64,000 bases of DNA from Incurvaria masculella (Eukaryota > Arthropoda > Insecta > Lepidoptera > Incurvariidae). The stretch spans positions 3,100,001 to 3,164,000 of the forward strand of contig OX335655.1 in assembly GCA_946894095.1 (NCBI GenBank), in the 5' to 3' direction. The position numbers and the translations under genes are program-made. Every line of letters starts with the position of its first letter. Position 1 is the stretch's first letter. The notes under the pieces are model-generated. The model saw only the letters and a program-made list of their open reading frames with translations. It was not told where the DNA came from and ran no database searches. This document shows, piece after piece, positions 34,701-49,700 of this stretch.

Positions 34701-37700
34701 AAAGCGCCAGTCGATCGGTTTGCCGTAAACGCCAATTTAGGTGAGAACTCAGACTGACCACTCAGACTTTATTTGCTTTTGACTCGGCTCGGGTCGTGGC
34801 GTGACGCTAAATAACCTAAAGTCATCCTCCAGAATTGGGCTATCAAATGCAAAAATAATTTTCAAATCAGACAGGTATTTTCAGAGATTAGCGCATTCAA
34901 ACAAATAAACTCCTCAGCTTTATTATATTTGTTTAGATTTATCACAGTTTTTCCTTACTCAACTGATTTTTTTTTATTTTCAATAAAGATAGAAAAGATA
35001 ACCTAAGCCTCAGTTACGCTATACCGGGGGATTACCATGGTAAAAAACTCGCCGGGCGAAGAGCAGGTGAACAGGCAAAAGAGTGATCAATTATGACGTT
35101 TAGTTGCATTTCGTACCATGGTAACTAGTAAATATTAGTTTACTTGGTCGAATAAATGTCGTTTGACAGGAAGCTGGTACGAAATGCAACTAAACATCAG
35201 ATTGAATCATTCTCTTGCCTGTTCACCTGATATTCACCTGGCCAGTTAACTTTCCATTGTAACCCGCAGGTCTCTAGACTTGCTCACTGATTCTATATGG
35301 TTTACATTTAAAAGGCTATTAAATGTATGCATTGCAACACAACATCCGGTGTTGCAACCAAATGGCATTGACTTTATTACGTTGATCGCTACAGAACAAA
35401 CACTCTGTAAAAGGAAAATCATAGGAACATATACAATCCCAGCACAAATTCACGATCACAGGGTGCGCCAGAAATTGAAAATGGATATTGGAATGCAATC
35501 AATGCAAATTATTAATCATAAAATGTGCCATATGTGTTAATAATAATTAGCATGAATATTCACAGCGTGGAATGAGTAAAAAATATACAATTTGTGCATA
35601 CATATTTGTGTAGGCTAGCATACTTTGTATTACTGATGGACTGGTAGGTTGACATTATCGTTTTGCCATTGATTAACAATTTTGCCAACATTGAGGTTAT
35701 ATGGAGAGACATCAAGATTGATGCATTGCAATGAGTATTTTAATATGAAGGAAAAGATATCCCGTCGGGAAATTCAGGTAGATAGAGAATGCATCAGGTT
35801 GATTAGAAAGTTAGCGATCATCAGGGTCCATCAGTTGTTTAGAGCAGCGGACACGTAATCCGAAGGCCACAGGTGCGAATCTACTTCCAAAATATGTCAA
35901 AAGGAATAATGTTTTCGGCACTTTTCAAAAACTTACAATGGCCTACAAACTAGAAATAAAATGACTGGTAGGTGAAAGATGGAGTTCGAAAATGTTTACA
36001 GTAGAACTACGAAAATATATAGCTCAAGTTAAATATTATTTATAGTTTTGTGTTGAAATTAAACTCAGAACAATGATTTGCAGTCGGTTCATTGAGTTGT
36101 TAACATTTGTATTTTAAGTACAAATGGCTAACAGTCCAAACGTGGGGGTGATGTTGGTGCAAATTCATACTGCCACGTCTACAAGGACATGGATGGTCGT
36201 CATGCCAAAGTGCTTGTGCTGTGAATACTAAGCGCTGCTGACATACCTGGTACTAAATTTGATGCACACCATTTAACGCGGGCATGGAATTATAAAAGAA
36301 AATATTTAGAGTTATGTAATATAATGTTTTCAACTAGTATTGAACCTGGTAAATATGAATTTTGACTAATTTCTTAGTCAAATTTATTTTATTTTAAACT
36401 TGATGCAACTAGGAAATAATAAAAAATAGAGAACACATTGCTAAACGAGAATTTGTGCACGTTGACATTCGAAAATGTCTACTATCACTCATATTTGTTT
36501 ATAAATAAAAGTTTCGTCGTTGACATAATTAAAGCCAATTTGGAAAATATAACCATACAGAGAATATTTTTTATTAAAAGGGTTAAAAACTTTTGAAAGG
36601 TTTATTCACAGGGTCATTTAAATCTTGTCAAATTGCGTACAAAAATGATTTTCTCTCAGGAAATTGTTCGCGCAGTAATTTTCTAAAACTTTTGAAAAGG
36701 ACCAAAACAATTTTGATGTTTTGAGACGATGACTTCGGTTTTCAATGTTGAAGCTGCATGTCAAAGAACCATAGAACATTGGTATTTAGAATCCTAGCGT
36801 ACCAGCCTTAGTGACACTGAAGCGCATGAAGCATTTGGTTTGAAAAATATGGTCTCCCGTTGGATGCCGCATTCGTTTGATGCGATGGTGGGATGGTGTA
36901 GGAAAACAATTCAATAATAAAAAAACGAAGAACCCTAACACTGGCTAGACCATATGGTAAAGTGCATAAAAAAACGTGGGGAGCATTTTGAAAAAAAAAA
37001 ATCAAAATGAGTTGAATGTTCAAGTAATTTTTATTTTGTCAAACAACAACATTTAAAAGGCATGCTCACTTTAATTTGATTTGCTTAAATTTAACTTAAA
37101 TTTGATTGTGAGTTGGATGAAAAAAAAATTAACAAAAAAATAACCGACTTCAAAGAAAAAGCACTAAAAAGTAAAAAATAATTTCCATTTTTGTAGTTAC
37201 GATTTCGGTTATTTTTTGAGTCGGCGTCAGCCGGGCATGCGCTGCGCCAATCAAGTGAACCTAACCTAACCTAACCTTACCTAACCTAACCTTGGCTGAA
37301 ACCGGCTCAAAAAATAACAGAAATCGTAACTACAAAAATGGAAATTATTTTTTACTTTTTAGTGCTTTTTCTTTGAAGGCGGTTATTTTTTTTGTTAATT
37401 TTTTTTTTATTTGTTTATTTTTAGTGAATCTGAAGTACACTTACTAATTTGTACACGTCCTTTCCAAGGAACACAGAAAAAAAAACATACAGACGAATTG
37501 ATAACCTCCTCCTTTTTTTGAAGTTGGTTAAAAAGATGCCCACTTTTGTTCTACATATGTAGAGAGAGCTTCTCTTATTCGCTTTCATGAGTAGATATGC
37601 AGATTATGTCCTTCTTATGCTCATAGGTTAAAGAATGAGTAAAATTAAAATTTAGATTATTGATCTTACAGAACATGCATCTGTTACAGGACGTAGCACA

Positions 37701-40700
37701 CTTGAACTAAGGTTTTCTTTTAAATAAAAAATACGAATATCCATGTGGCATGTGGGTAAATAAGATGAACATCGAGGAGTATAGTAAGACTGCCCTTCTT
37801 GAAAGTGATCGAGTGGCTTATGTTTACAGCCAGCAGAGCGATTTGTGAAACAAAAACATATTTTTTTTTTATTTACAACTCAAAATTTATTTATTAGAAA
37901 GACGTACCCTGCTGCAGATATCGGCAGTGGGTGTGTCCGCAGAGCATGGTGGAGATAATAATATGTTTTCATAAAAATCGATGTTATAAAAATAAACCTT
38001 TTTATCAAATGCATTCTGTTCCAACGAGGAGACTGTGAAAAGTTCTATGCCCTATTTTAATGTTTCGATATGTTACAAACAAAGAAATTGAGACAAAAAC
38101 TATAATACCAAGTTTTTTTTTTGTTATGTTACTGGACATGATGGCTTATACCACACCTTCTGTCACGGTATTAGCCCAACACACCACATGAACACCACCA
38201 CTACATTGAACTGGATGGAAAACACGGACAATTTTCATTGCCGCTTCGACAATCGTTCATTCAATGCGATGGTACCAACCCGAGCGGGATTGGGGTGTCG
38301 CGCCACTGGGCCACTGAGGCTGACAAGTAGTAAAGTAAAGTACACGTATTTTGAGTTGGATAGTAAAATGAAAACTAAAATGTTATGATTGGAGTTTAGC
38401 GGTCCCTGACCACACTTAATGACAAAAGTTTAATTACGCAACCAAATTATGCATACTCACCGGGTACGCCGAGCCGGTACGTCTTCTGCACGTACTTGAG
38501 CCCGTGGACTATCTCGCGCTGCACGATGAAGTCGATGCGTATCCTGTACTGCACGCCCTCCTTAATCACGAACGTCTGCGGGAAGAGCACCTCGTTAAGG
38601 GGGAAATAAGCGCCGATTGAGCACAACTTTTTTCGAATGCTTGTATCGAGTGGTAATATATTGCGGATACAACCGTCTCTATGAGGGGTAGTAGATTACG
38701 TATTTGTATGTAGTTATAAAATAAGTCAGCTAGTCAGCGTGAACGCCTGAATGCAACGCACCAGATGCATTATTGTGGCACTAATTAAATAGAGCGCTCT
38801 GTATCACAAAACTGCAACAGGTTTTTAAATTTTACATGACTGTCGAAGGAGAATTGTGACAAGAGTAATTTAAACTTGAATTATGATTCAGAATTCGGTT
38901 AGGTATTATTAGGTGAATATCGACTGTAATTTTATTTTATTTTAATATTTTGACTTATACTGAATTCCATCGATTTGTATTGTTTTTATTTTGATTTTAA
39001 TTGGGATCTTAGATTGATCAGAATGTGATATGGTGCAATCCAATATGGATATATAGCCCGCAATAAAACACTATTATTATTATTATTCACAGTATATATT
39101 AATTTAAGAAATCTTAGGTTTATATTATTTAGTACAAAAATACAAAAACTGGCCAAGTGCGAGTCGGACTCGCACACGAAGGGTTCCGTACCATCGTACA
39201 AGATTGAACACAAAAAAATCACGTTTTTTGTATTGGGTCCCCCTTTAATTTTGATAATTTTTTAATTTTACCTATTTGTTGTTATATCGGCAAAATAAAT
39301 ACACACTCTGTGAACATTTCAGCTACCTACCTATTACGCTTCATGAGATACAGCCCTGTGTCGGACGGACGGACGGACAGCGGAGGCTTAGTAATAGGGT
39401 TCCGTTTTCACCCTTCGGGTACGGAACCCTAAAAAAGGGACCCAGATGGGACCTCCATCTGGGACAAATCCTATAAGGCCGCTCCGAACTACAGAGACAG
39501 AAACCTCCGAACGATTATTATTATTATTCATTTTCTAAATGCTTGAAGCAATTTAATCTCATGTATTATGTTTTGTAAGACGATGACGACCGTTGGAGTA
39601 ACCGTGTCCTGCACTGGCGGCTGTGGACAAGAAAACGGAGTGTGGGAAGACCACCTGCCAGGTGGGACGACAACATCAAGTGCGTCGGCAGAATCCAGTG
39701 GTTCCGTACCAGGCCGAGAGGACTGGAGAAAAATTGGAGAGGCATATGTCCAGCAGTGGACGCAAACACGCTGACTGACTGACTTTAGTACGTAGTAGGC
39801 TTCCCTCATGAGCACTTGGCATCTCAGTAGTTTAATTACCACAAATACTTAACTTGAGGTTTAGCTCACTTTTCGATCAGAAACCGGCCAACTGTGAGTA
39901 GGGCTCGCACACGAATGATTCCGAACCACCGTACAGGATTGAACACAAAAAAAAAAGTTTTTAGTGTTCAATCCTGTCAACCCTTTCATTTTACCTATTT
40001 GTTGTTATAGCGACAAAATAAATACACACTGTGTGAAAATTTCAGCTGCCTACCTATTACGGTTCATGAGATACAGCACTGTGACAGACGGACGGACGGA
40101 TGGACGGTCAGCGGAGGCTTAGTAAAAGGGTTCCGTTGGCACCCTTTGGATACGGAAATCTAAAAATTTATAAAGTTTAAAAAAATATATGCAAATTTCG
40201 ATATTGTTTATTTTTTTATTTCACTAAGATCTATTTGACATATTACCTGCTGATAATTATGGAAATTAATCTTCAATTCAATTTAACTAAAGAAGGTCCT
40301 GGCATGGCACCTCCACTCTGGAATGTGGTGTAATAGAGCAATATCTTGACAGGTGTGATAACAGCTTTCCATGTTCCATTTTTATAAAAACCGGCCAAGT
40401 GCGAGTCGGACTCGAACACGAAGGGTTCCATACCATCGAACAAAAAAATCAGGTTTTTTTGTATGGGGGCCCCCTTTAATTTAAATCATTCTATAATGTA
40501 TGATTTAGCTGAGAAATAATTTTGCTCACACAATTTCATATTTTTCCCAGCGTCAGAGAAAGATATGAGTTTATCAGTAGTACGCTGATAATGTCACTCA
40601 TACAGCGAGCATGCAGCATGGTGACTCATTCATAAAACTGTACACACTCCTTTCACAAGTTTTTTTCTTTTCAAATCTTGTAATCTCATATCCAGGATCA

Positions 40701-43700
40701 TTGAATATCAGTCAAAATGCTGCATTGTTTATAAATAAGGTCACTGTTTTACAGTTTCCTGTTAGCATCTCAACTGTACGCAATAAACTTTCATGAAGCA
40801 CTATTATTAGATCACAGCGATGTTTACAAAGAGTTGACAAGGAAGAAATAGTCAAGCATGAACTCGTACAGTGATGCTCGAGCCAGTAACCATATAAGCC
40901 AACTTTAGGAATGCGATGGGACTCCTCAAAGTATTATTATTCTATACATTAGAGATTTAACAGCTAAATTTACATACATATTAAAATTACCGTAATCACA
41001 GCAAACAAATTTTTTTAAAATCTTTCTAGAATTTTCTGGTATTATACTGGAAATATTTTCTTTTGCCGGAAACATCACATGCCGACATTGAAAATGTCTA
41101 GACCAAAAATGTTTTTAATTACTTTTTAAAATCTGATAACAATGCTTCAATGTATATGGGGTAATGCAGAGAGCATTTTAGATACCATGGGCAGCTCGGC
41201 AGGCATGGAGGAAATTTTCTATTTAGTTTAGTAATTAATGTAGTTCTTGTTAGTGGTAATTTACGGTTTTTAGTTTGTTTGAATAAAAGTGTATGTATTT
41301 TTATGAAGTATGTAATAAACATCAAAATACTTGCAAAACCTTAAATAGATGAGATAACGGTAATATTGCATCCAGTAAATACATACAAAAAATACAAAGG
41401 TGGACTTATCGCTAAAAGTGATTTCTTCCATTAAACCCTTGGCACGATAAGGGGATACGGTGAAAATATTTGCAGGTATGTGATAAGATACAGAATTTAA
41501 CTAAAAAAATTTAACTAAAAAAAATACAGGATGAGATAAGGTGCGATACATCTCTTAGCGATTAGTGTACAGAACACGTAAACAAAGACACACTAAAAAA
41601 AACAGGTCTATGGGTTATAGGATTAAAGATAAAACAATACTACGCGCTGGCTTACTGCCAACACTCTCTTCGGCTCTGCTCATATCAATCATGCTGAGTT
41701 GGTCGTTGCTTGCCCGATGATCAATCGTGCTCGTCCAAACATAATAAACCGTGTTTCGCTATGTAATGGTCTAGGTTGACAGAAGCCAACGCTGCTCTTA
41801 GAGCAATGATTTTTAGAATATATTGATTTTAGAATGTAGTTTATGCTAGAAATTGTTTAAATAAAGTCATGACTTTCCTTGAATCAAATCTATAGATTAA
41901 AAATGAATGCCTAAATCTGTTGGTAAGAGGAAAACTTCGAGAACGTCCGACAGGTGGTGCTGTTTTAGATCCATTTTTTAGGGTTCCGTACCCAAAGGGT
42001 GCCAACGGAACCCTATTACTAGGGCTCCGCTGTCCGTCTGTCACAGGGCTTTATCTAATAATAGGTAGGCCGCTGAAATTCTCACGGAGTATGTATTTAT
42101 TTTGCCGCTGTAATAACAAATAGGTTAAATAAAAAATAATAAAAAATTACATACAGCTAACGTTATTTTTTGTGTTAAATTTTGTACAATGGTACGGAAC
42201 CCTTTGTGTGCGAGTCCGACCCGCACTTGGCTGGTTTTTTTGTTTATTTAAACTGACTATTTGAATAACACACAGGTGAGGGTGAAACAACCTTTTACCA
42301 GGCTATATCTAAAGCAAAATGGGGAAACGCAGCTATGTAGTCCTTAATACAATCTACGAAATATGGGTGTGCACATCTAGCTGTTGCATGCATTTCTTCA
42401 AATTGTGAGTCGATTGGGTAACAATGGATCATATTTAAAAAGAAATGTGACTGGACATGGATGGCTAATATCAATCTGACCATCAGATATTAACCTAACA
42501 CACCATGTGGGAACTAGGTGCCATGCCAGGACCTTCCTTATATTGCTCGGCTAGATTGAACCAGATGGAAAACATGAACAATTTTCATTGCCGCTTCGAC
42601 CATCATTCATTCCATGCGATGGTACCAACCCAGGCGGGATTAACCCCACCACCGAGTAAGTAAGGAAGGGGAACTACAGTTTTACGTGGAATCCAAACCA
42701 CGGCCAGGCTCAACGGTTAAAAATGGTCACCCATCCAGAAGCAAATTGCGCTCAGAGATGCTTCATCAAGCTTGTCAAATCGCGCCACTGGGCTACCGAG
42801 GCTGACATGACCATTCATGTCCAATGACATTCACATTCTAAATATTAAAAAAAAATACATTTACAAAATTGTTTCAGAAATTATGGAGTGAGTTTTTTAT
42901 TTGCCTCAAGTTAAGATAAAAGCAAATCAAATGAATTAGTGGTAGCATTTTCCTGTGTATAAAGAGGAAAAATGCGGGACACATCCTGTTCAACATTAAT
43001 CTACACTCAATAATAAATCATGAGAATATGGTTACCTAAGCATAGTTGTGTACGTGTGAATAAGTTGTTATCAAAAGACGGTTTGATATGTTGGCACCAA
43101 ATTTATTAATATTTTATTTTAAATCATTTTGCATTAAGTCTAGAAGAAATTTAAACAACAATTTAGAGTCACTTACTTTTATGTATGATATTTTATTGTT
43201 TAAAAACATTTAACACATAAAGCGGTCACAACATTTAGAGCCCTTGTCATAATAGCCAGCACGTTACATGCAGTGTTTGAGCAAGATAGAATGGGAGTTA
43301 GTTATAATGATAAGGTTCTATTGGATGAACTTATTTTTTTAAAATCTTCATAAAACGCCTTCATCTCCAAAAACATAAAATAGAAAATATAGCATTGCTC
43401 TAAATGCTCATATAATACTCACACGAATGAAATATCACATAACATGGCATAGAATATGGGGGGGTTACATTGACAATTTTTTATTCCTTAAACTGTAGCA
43501 CAGATTTTGTAGGTTGCATGCCAGATTTGCCCTACTTTCGCCGTTTGCAATAAGGCAATTTTCCCGCCTAAATCTTTGTCAACATCGACTTTAGTCAAGC
43601 CAAGCGGTTAAAACCATCCAAAAAAGAAGTGAAAGAATACTTACATATTAATTTAAGTTTCAGCGACATCTACATTTGAAGCATTGTAATCAGATTTTGA

Positions 43701-46700
43701 AAATAATCTGTAAAAGTTTTTGGTCGTGACATTTGTCGGAAGCAGAATGCAACTCAAATGAATGAGATAACGGTAATGTCGTATCCATTAAATACAAAAA
43801 AATATCAATATTTACATAGTAGTCAACTAGAAGGTACCAGGGGATAAACTCACTTGTTTCTTGAGTTCGGAGATGTCTCCACTGAGATCGAGCTCCATGT
43901 CGTCGCGGTCGGCGACGCACAGCGCAAGCTTCTTGACGATCACCTTCCGCGGGTCATTCGTATCTGCAAGTTTCACTCAACTATTAACACGATATATAAG
44001 GTGAAACAATTTAAAGGGGAAAATAAACCATATTACTATTACTTATGGTTACCAACACAATTTATTGTAAAATTTTCACTGCTTTGAGAAGCGGAGACAG
44101 GGCGAGCATGCCCCGGAACTGTGTGTCAATCCGAACTCGGACTCAACTCTGTGAAGCATCGTTGGATTTTTGTAGAATTTTGATAGAATACTTTCAAGGA
44201 ATGTGACATGTATGTGTGTATAATCTACCAGCCTTACAGCCGGTACATTCGTAAAGTAGTTCTTTTTACTGGGCTCTTTCTACAATTAATGTGTCCTTGC
44301 TTCACGGTCGATTATACACACATACACATCACATTCCTTGGAATAAGCGACGTACCTGCGTAGTACGAAAAAGTATATTTACTTAAGAATACTTTCAGCT
44401 TGCAGCGGAGAGATTCCAATACCACAATTCATATTTTGCTGTCACATCATAGACCAAAACACGTTGCTCAGATCTATAGATAATGCTTAATGTTAAGAGA
44501 GAATGCGATAGCACTAAACTTCAGCAACATGGAGTTGATAAAAATAATTTGCGTCACATTGAAATTTGTAGGAAGCTAAAAACTTCCATAAAGGTGTTAA
44601 TTTTAAGTGTCGTATGAGGTCAAAACACAGTTGGATGTACAACTATAAGTTAAGCATGGACATCGACATGAGATTTTTTTTATGTTGAGCGCCTTAATGG
44701 TATGTGGCGTATGCCAGGACGACATCCATGGGCTTTCGGAACTTTCAGGGGGTGGAGGCTGCAAAAACCATGCCGTCCGGCTGCGTCAGTTGTCTACAAT
44801 TACAAATATAATAATGTATACAATACTTTTAAATTTTAAGCAAAATAATGCCTCAATTTGCTGTTATTGCATTCAAAGTTTATGGGTAGATTGTTAAGTA
44901 GAGGGTGGTAAAAACTATTTGTAGGTAATATGTGTACAATCACTACATAGTATAAAACAAAGTCGCTTTTGTATGGTTTACATCTATTGAGCGCCAAATA
45001 ATAAAACGCGACCGTTTCTGATGATATTTAATTGGACACTGAATTACTGAAGTCCGCGAGCGGGCAACCCGCGCCGCGGCCGTTGACCTGCTTTGTAGGC
45101 AAAATTGTGCGGTGTCCCGTGCACCGTACATGCTCCCGAGCGAGGGAGAGACTCTCAGAATTACATCCTAATCATAATACAATTAATAGTTAGAATGAAC
45201 ATTGTTTTAAAAATATAGTCTCTTAGAACGATGAATGTTAAAAATGTAAATGTAGTTAATTTTAAGTAGCCTTAACAAGATTGTTGAAACACTTGTTTTG
45301 GAAATATCGGAGAAGTGGCAATGTCACTTTGCGCTTTAGGCTCACTTACAAAACGCGCACTATCACTCAACTGACACTGCACATAAGTGTCCCTTCTGGG
45401 GGTGGCGGTAGGTTGAGAGTCGCCTCCCGCCGCCGCCGCAGCCTCCATCGCCGTAGTCACAGTCTGCGCCGCCTGCCCCGACGGCGCTACGTCGAGTCGA
45501 TGACGTCGCCGCTGCTGCGTTCTCCATACGAAGATCGCTCCGGCGATGGTCGCTAATCCAACCATCCCGTAGATTAAACTGTAGTGATGCACGTCGTGGT
45601 AGGATATCGATTGCTCTAATGGTCTCTCATTCTCTTTCAACGCATGTATTTTGTTGTTGATTTCCTCGAGCAGTCTTTCTCTGCTGTCAGCTTCTGGATC
45701 GACAGTTGTATAGTTGGTTTCCGGAAGACTGATATTGATAACGTGATTTATAGGTGCGATCTTTGGTATATATACATTTGAAGTGTAGGTAGTTTCACTT
45801 TCGTGATTGTTATGTGAGTATATGGTAAACAATTCGCCCTTTATGACGCAGTTTTGACCCATGCTGAAGATGCCCGCGTGGTTGAGCTGTAGTATTTCTA
45901 CTCGACGATCGCATGTTACTCGAATTTTGCATGGTTGGCAACAATAGAATAGGAATGTATTTGTTGCGCTCAGTGCTGTCCATTTGTGTTCGCAAGCCAC
46001 GAGATTCATTTTGCATTTTTGGGTTGATATGTCGAAGATGCATATGTCGTAATCAGACTTAATATTACTGATAGGGGTTTGTAGATGACACAATCTTGTT
46101 GAGGTATCGTAGGGAATACATTTTTGAAGATCATTTTCCGTCATCGTTATAAATGTGTCCCTTTGAAGGTTCATTGCCATAATGTCTGCGACGGGAATCA
46201 CGGTTCTCATTTCGTTTCCGATCCTGTGGGGAATTGGGAATACATTGTAGATTTCGTAACTGTCGCGACTGATTAGGGGAATTCTTGTTTCAAAAATTAG
46301 GAATTGCTTTGTCATTCGTGCTCTGACACTTAATAGTGGATAGATTTTTGTTAGTTCAAGGGTTGGTAGCGATAAATCGGTAGTTAGTTGTCCTGATATG
46401 ATATTAAGTTCCTTCCGTAGTTGCTCAGGGGGGATCATATGTGGGTTGAATTTTCCGTCTTGAATATTCGTGACCGTCTCTACCAGGGTGTCTTGAATTC
46501 CTTTTATGTGTAGTAATATGTTAGTAGCGGTGATGGCTGATAATATGAACTCGTTAACCAATTCGGTGTTTTCAAGCTCTGATTTAAGTTTTCTTTCGAA
46601 AGATTCTATTTTGATAATGCGCTGATTAATTGCCTTATGTTGTTTTGTCATCGTGTTTTCAGTTCTTTTCAATAAGTTGAACTCGGATTCTATTATGGAT

Positions 46701-49700
46701 GTCTGATTTTTCCACAATAACTCCAAATGTCTCTCATTATGTCTGGTAAGGGCGATATCCTTCGCATATTGTTCCGCGAAATGCTCGTCCAATACTCCGA
46801 ACAGACTGTTAGCGAGGTACCCGACACCGTTGATAAGGCCTCGCCTCGACCTTGCTGGATGGAAATGCTGATATTGCAGAATGCTGTCATAATGTTCCAA
46901 CTCCTTGTATTCGTGACTCAGTTGTAAGAGGATACCTTCACAATATGAAGGATCATTCAATAGCCGACATATGTTTTCAAGGTGATTGTTGTATTTTTGT
47001 AAGGCTGTCTTTCCTTCCCAATATGGGTTTACGTCGTAATAAACCACGAGTTTCCATTGGTCTCGGATAAGTTGCATGTCCGCTACTCTGTCGAAGTAGA
47101 GACTCAGGTTTGCATTCAGCGATGTTGTATTAAATGAAGATGCATGCGATCCCGTTAAAGTTGAGAAGATAAGCATGCATTGTAAAAGTGCCGTCAGCAC
47201 TAAATTGACGCTCCGTCCTATGGCTCGCCGCCGTGGGGGGTCTTTCGGTAGTGTTGGTTCCTTTTCTGCTGATTCTATGAGGATTTTGTTATCAATTATT
47301 TGTTTCAGCCAGGAAATCTCCCTTTGAAGTACTCTGCTTGCCATTCGTTTAAGCGTTGCTAGGAACGCCGATGAAGACAGATCCGAAACTAGTTCCAAAT
47401 GTGTAGCCTTTGTGGCCATACACACGAAGATTGCTATGTATCCTTTGCTCGTTTTTATTCCTCGACCTTTGTTTGCTTTTACTTCTACATTTCCTGTGAA
47501 GTCAACTCCTGTGTGATAAAAGGGGCGTGTAGGGTTGATCCTGGATGCTGGTAGATCCCCCATTAATTGGGTCATTTTTGTTGGATTGTGTCTTCTGCAA
47601 TGGACACAATTTCGAAGCCGTTTTTTGACCGTTCGATTGCCCCCAACGATCCAGTATTTTTGTCGTAGGTATGCTGCTGTCAACCGCGCTCCTCCATGAA
47701 ACGTTTGCGCGTGCGCGTTATCTATGAGTAGATCGGTAATTTCACACTCATTCGCGACGATGACAGGATGTTTCATTTCTGTGCTTATGTAAGCATTCTC
47801 TAGTCGTCCGCCGACTCGGAGAATTCCGTCTTTATCTAAGAACGGGTTTAGGTCACAGATTTTGCTTTTTCTGTGAATCAACTCTCCGTCTTGTAGGTAT
47901 TTTATTTCGGTACTAAAGTGATTTAGTTGAGTGTGTTTAAGAACCAAATTTTCAGATTTTCTCAGCTCTTGTACTGTGAGAAAGGGTTGTTTTTCGCTAC
48001 TCTTTGATATAGCTCTTAGTACCCAAGCGAGCACGCGCACTACCTTTCTATATGAGCTGTATTTTTGGAGTAATTTGTGTATTATGCTTTCATTGCTGTT
48101 TTGTATAACTACATTAGTTAGGGTTGTCTTTCTTATCTCTTGATCTGTTTCGTAAGTTTTTCGTTCTGATGTTTTGTCCTCAGTGTAAGTCGAAAGCCAA
48201 TGAGGGCCTAGCCACCACAGGGGATGATCTTTGAGCTGAGAGGCTGTTATACCTCGGCTGGCACAGTCCGCCGGGTTTTCGGCTGATTTGACGTAGTGCC
48301 AGCTTTCAGTGGGCATGCTTTCAGTGATCTGTTTCACTCTGTTTGCTATGAATGGTTTCCATTTATCGGGACTACCTTGGAGCCAGCCTAGGACGACTTT
48401 GGAATCTGTCCAACCGAAAATCTTGATTGAATGAGCGGTCAGGCATGCAGTTACCTTTGACATGAGCTTTGATAGTAGGAGCGCACCGTATAGTTCTAAT
48501 CTAGGCAGTGAAACCTCTTTGGTGGCTGGTACTAGTCTGGACTTTGCTGAGACTAGACTTATGAATGGTTGACCTTTACTGATTATCTTGCTGTATATGA
48601 CACATGCGTAAGCTTTGTTCGAGGCATCAGAGAATCCGTGTAACTCTATTTCGTCCCTTTGCTGTGTGCCAATCCATCTAGGTATCTCCAGCTGATTGAT
48701 ATGTTCTAAGTCCGATTTTAATTTTAACAACTCTGTGTTAATTTGATCTGGCAGTTTACTGTCCCAGTCAAGGTTTAGTTTCCAGACAGTCTGAAATAGT
48801 AGTTTAAGTTTAGTTGTGACTGGCACAATCCAGCCTTGCGGATCATAGACCTTAGAAATGTCTGATAGGAGCGCTCTTTTAGTGAGTACTTGTTTGGAAG
48901 ACTCCATCTTTAATGAAAATGTAAAAACGTCACTTTGAGGATTCCAGCTGATACCTAGAGTCTTTTTTGTTCCAGCTTCTTTGAAATCGAAACTTTCTTG
49001 ATTCGTGCCATCTTGTAGCAGCGCAGAAGCGTTTGATGACCACTTTCGGAGGTTGAATCCTCCTGCCCTCAGAAGATTAATGAGATCCCTCTGGAGCTGC
49101 AGTGCTGCTTCCGTAGAAAAGCATCCATGTAACACATCATCCATGTAGAATGATTCTTCTAGAACCTTTACTGCTTGACTTTCTTGGTAGTTCTCTCGCT
49201 CCTCACTTGCTAATTGCTTCAGCGTCATCATGGCGAGGAATGGCGCTGCCTTTGTACCGTAGGTCACAGTGGTGAGCTGGTATTCACGTAGCGCCTCGGC
49301 GGGGGAGTTTCTCCATATGATTTTTTGATATTTTTGGTCTTGTTCGTTGACCCAAATCTGTCTAAACATTTTTTCGATATCTGCAGTAAATGCTATTGGA
49401 AATTGTCTCCATTTAAGTATCAATGATTGTAGATCTTGTTGTAAGTTTGGACCCTTTTGCATTAAATCATTCAAACTATATCCAGTCGACGTTTTAGCTG
49501 ATGCGTTATAAACTACACGCAGCGCCGTGGTCGTTGACTCTGAACGTTGCACACAATGGTGCGGTAAGTAACAGTCCGTTTTATGCTGACCTGTCGATGG
49601 TTTCATGTGACCCTGTTCTTGATACTCACTCACGAATGATTTATATTGTGTCGCAATGGTTTCGTTTTTTCCGAGTTTCCGTTCAAGTTGTTTAAATTGT

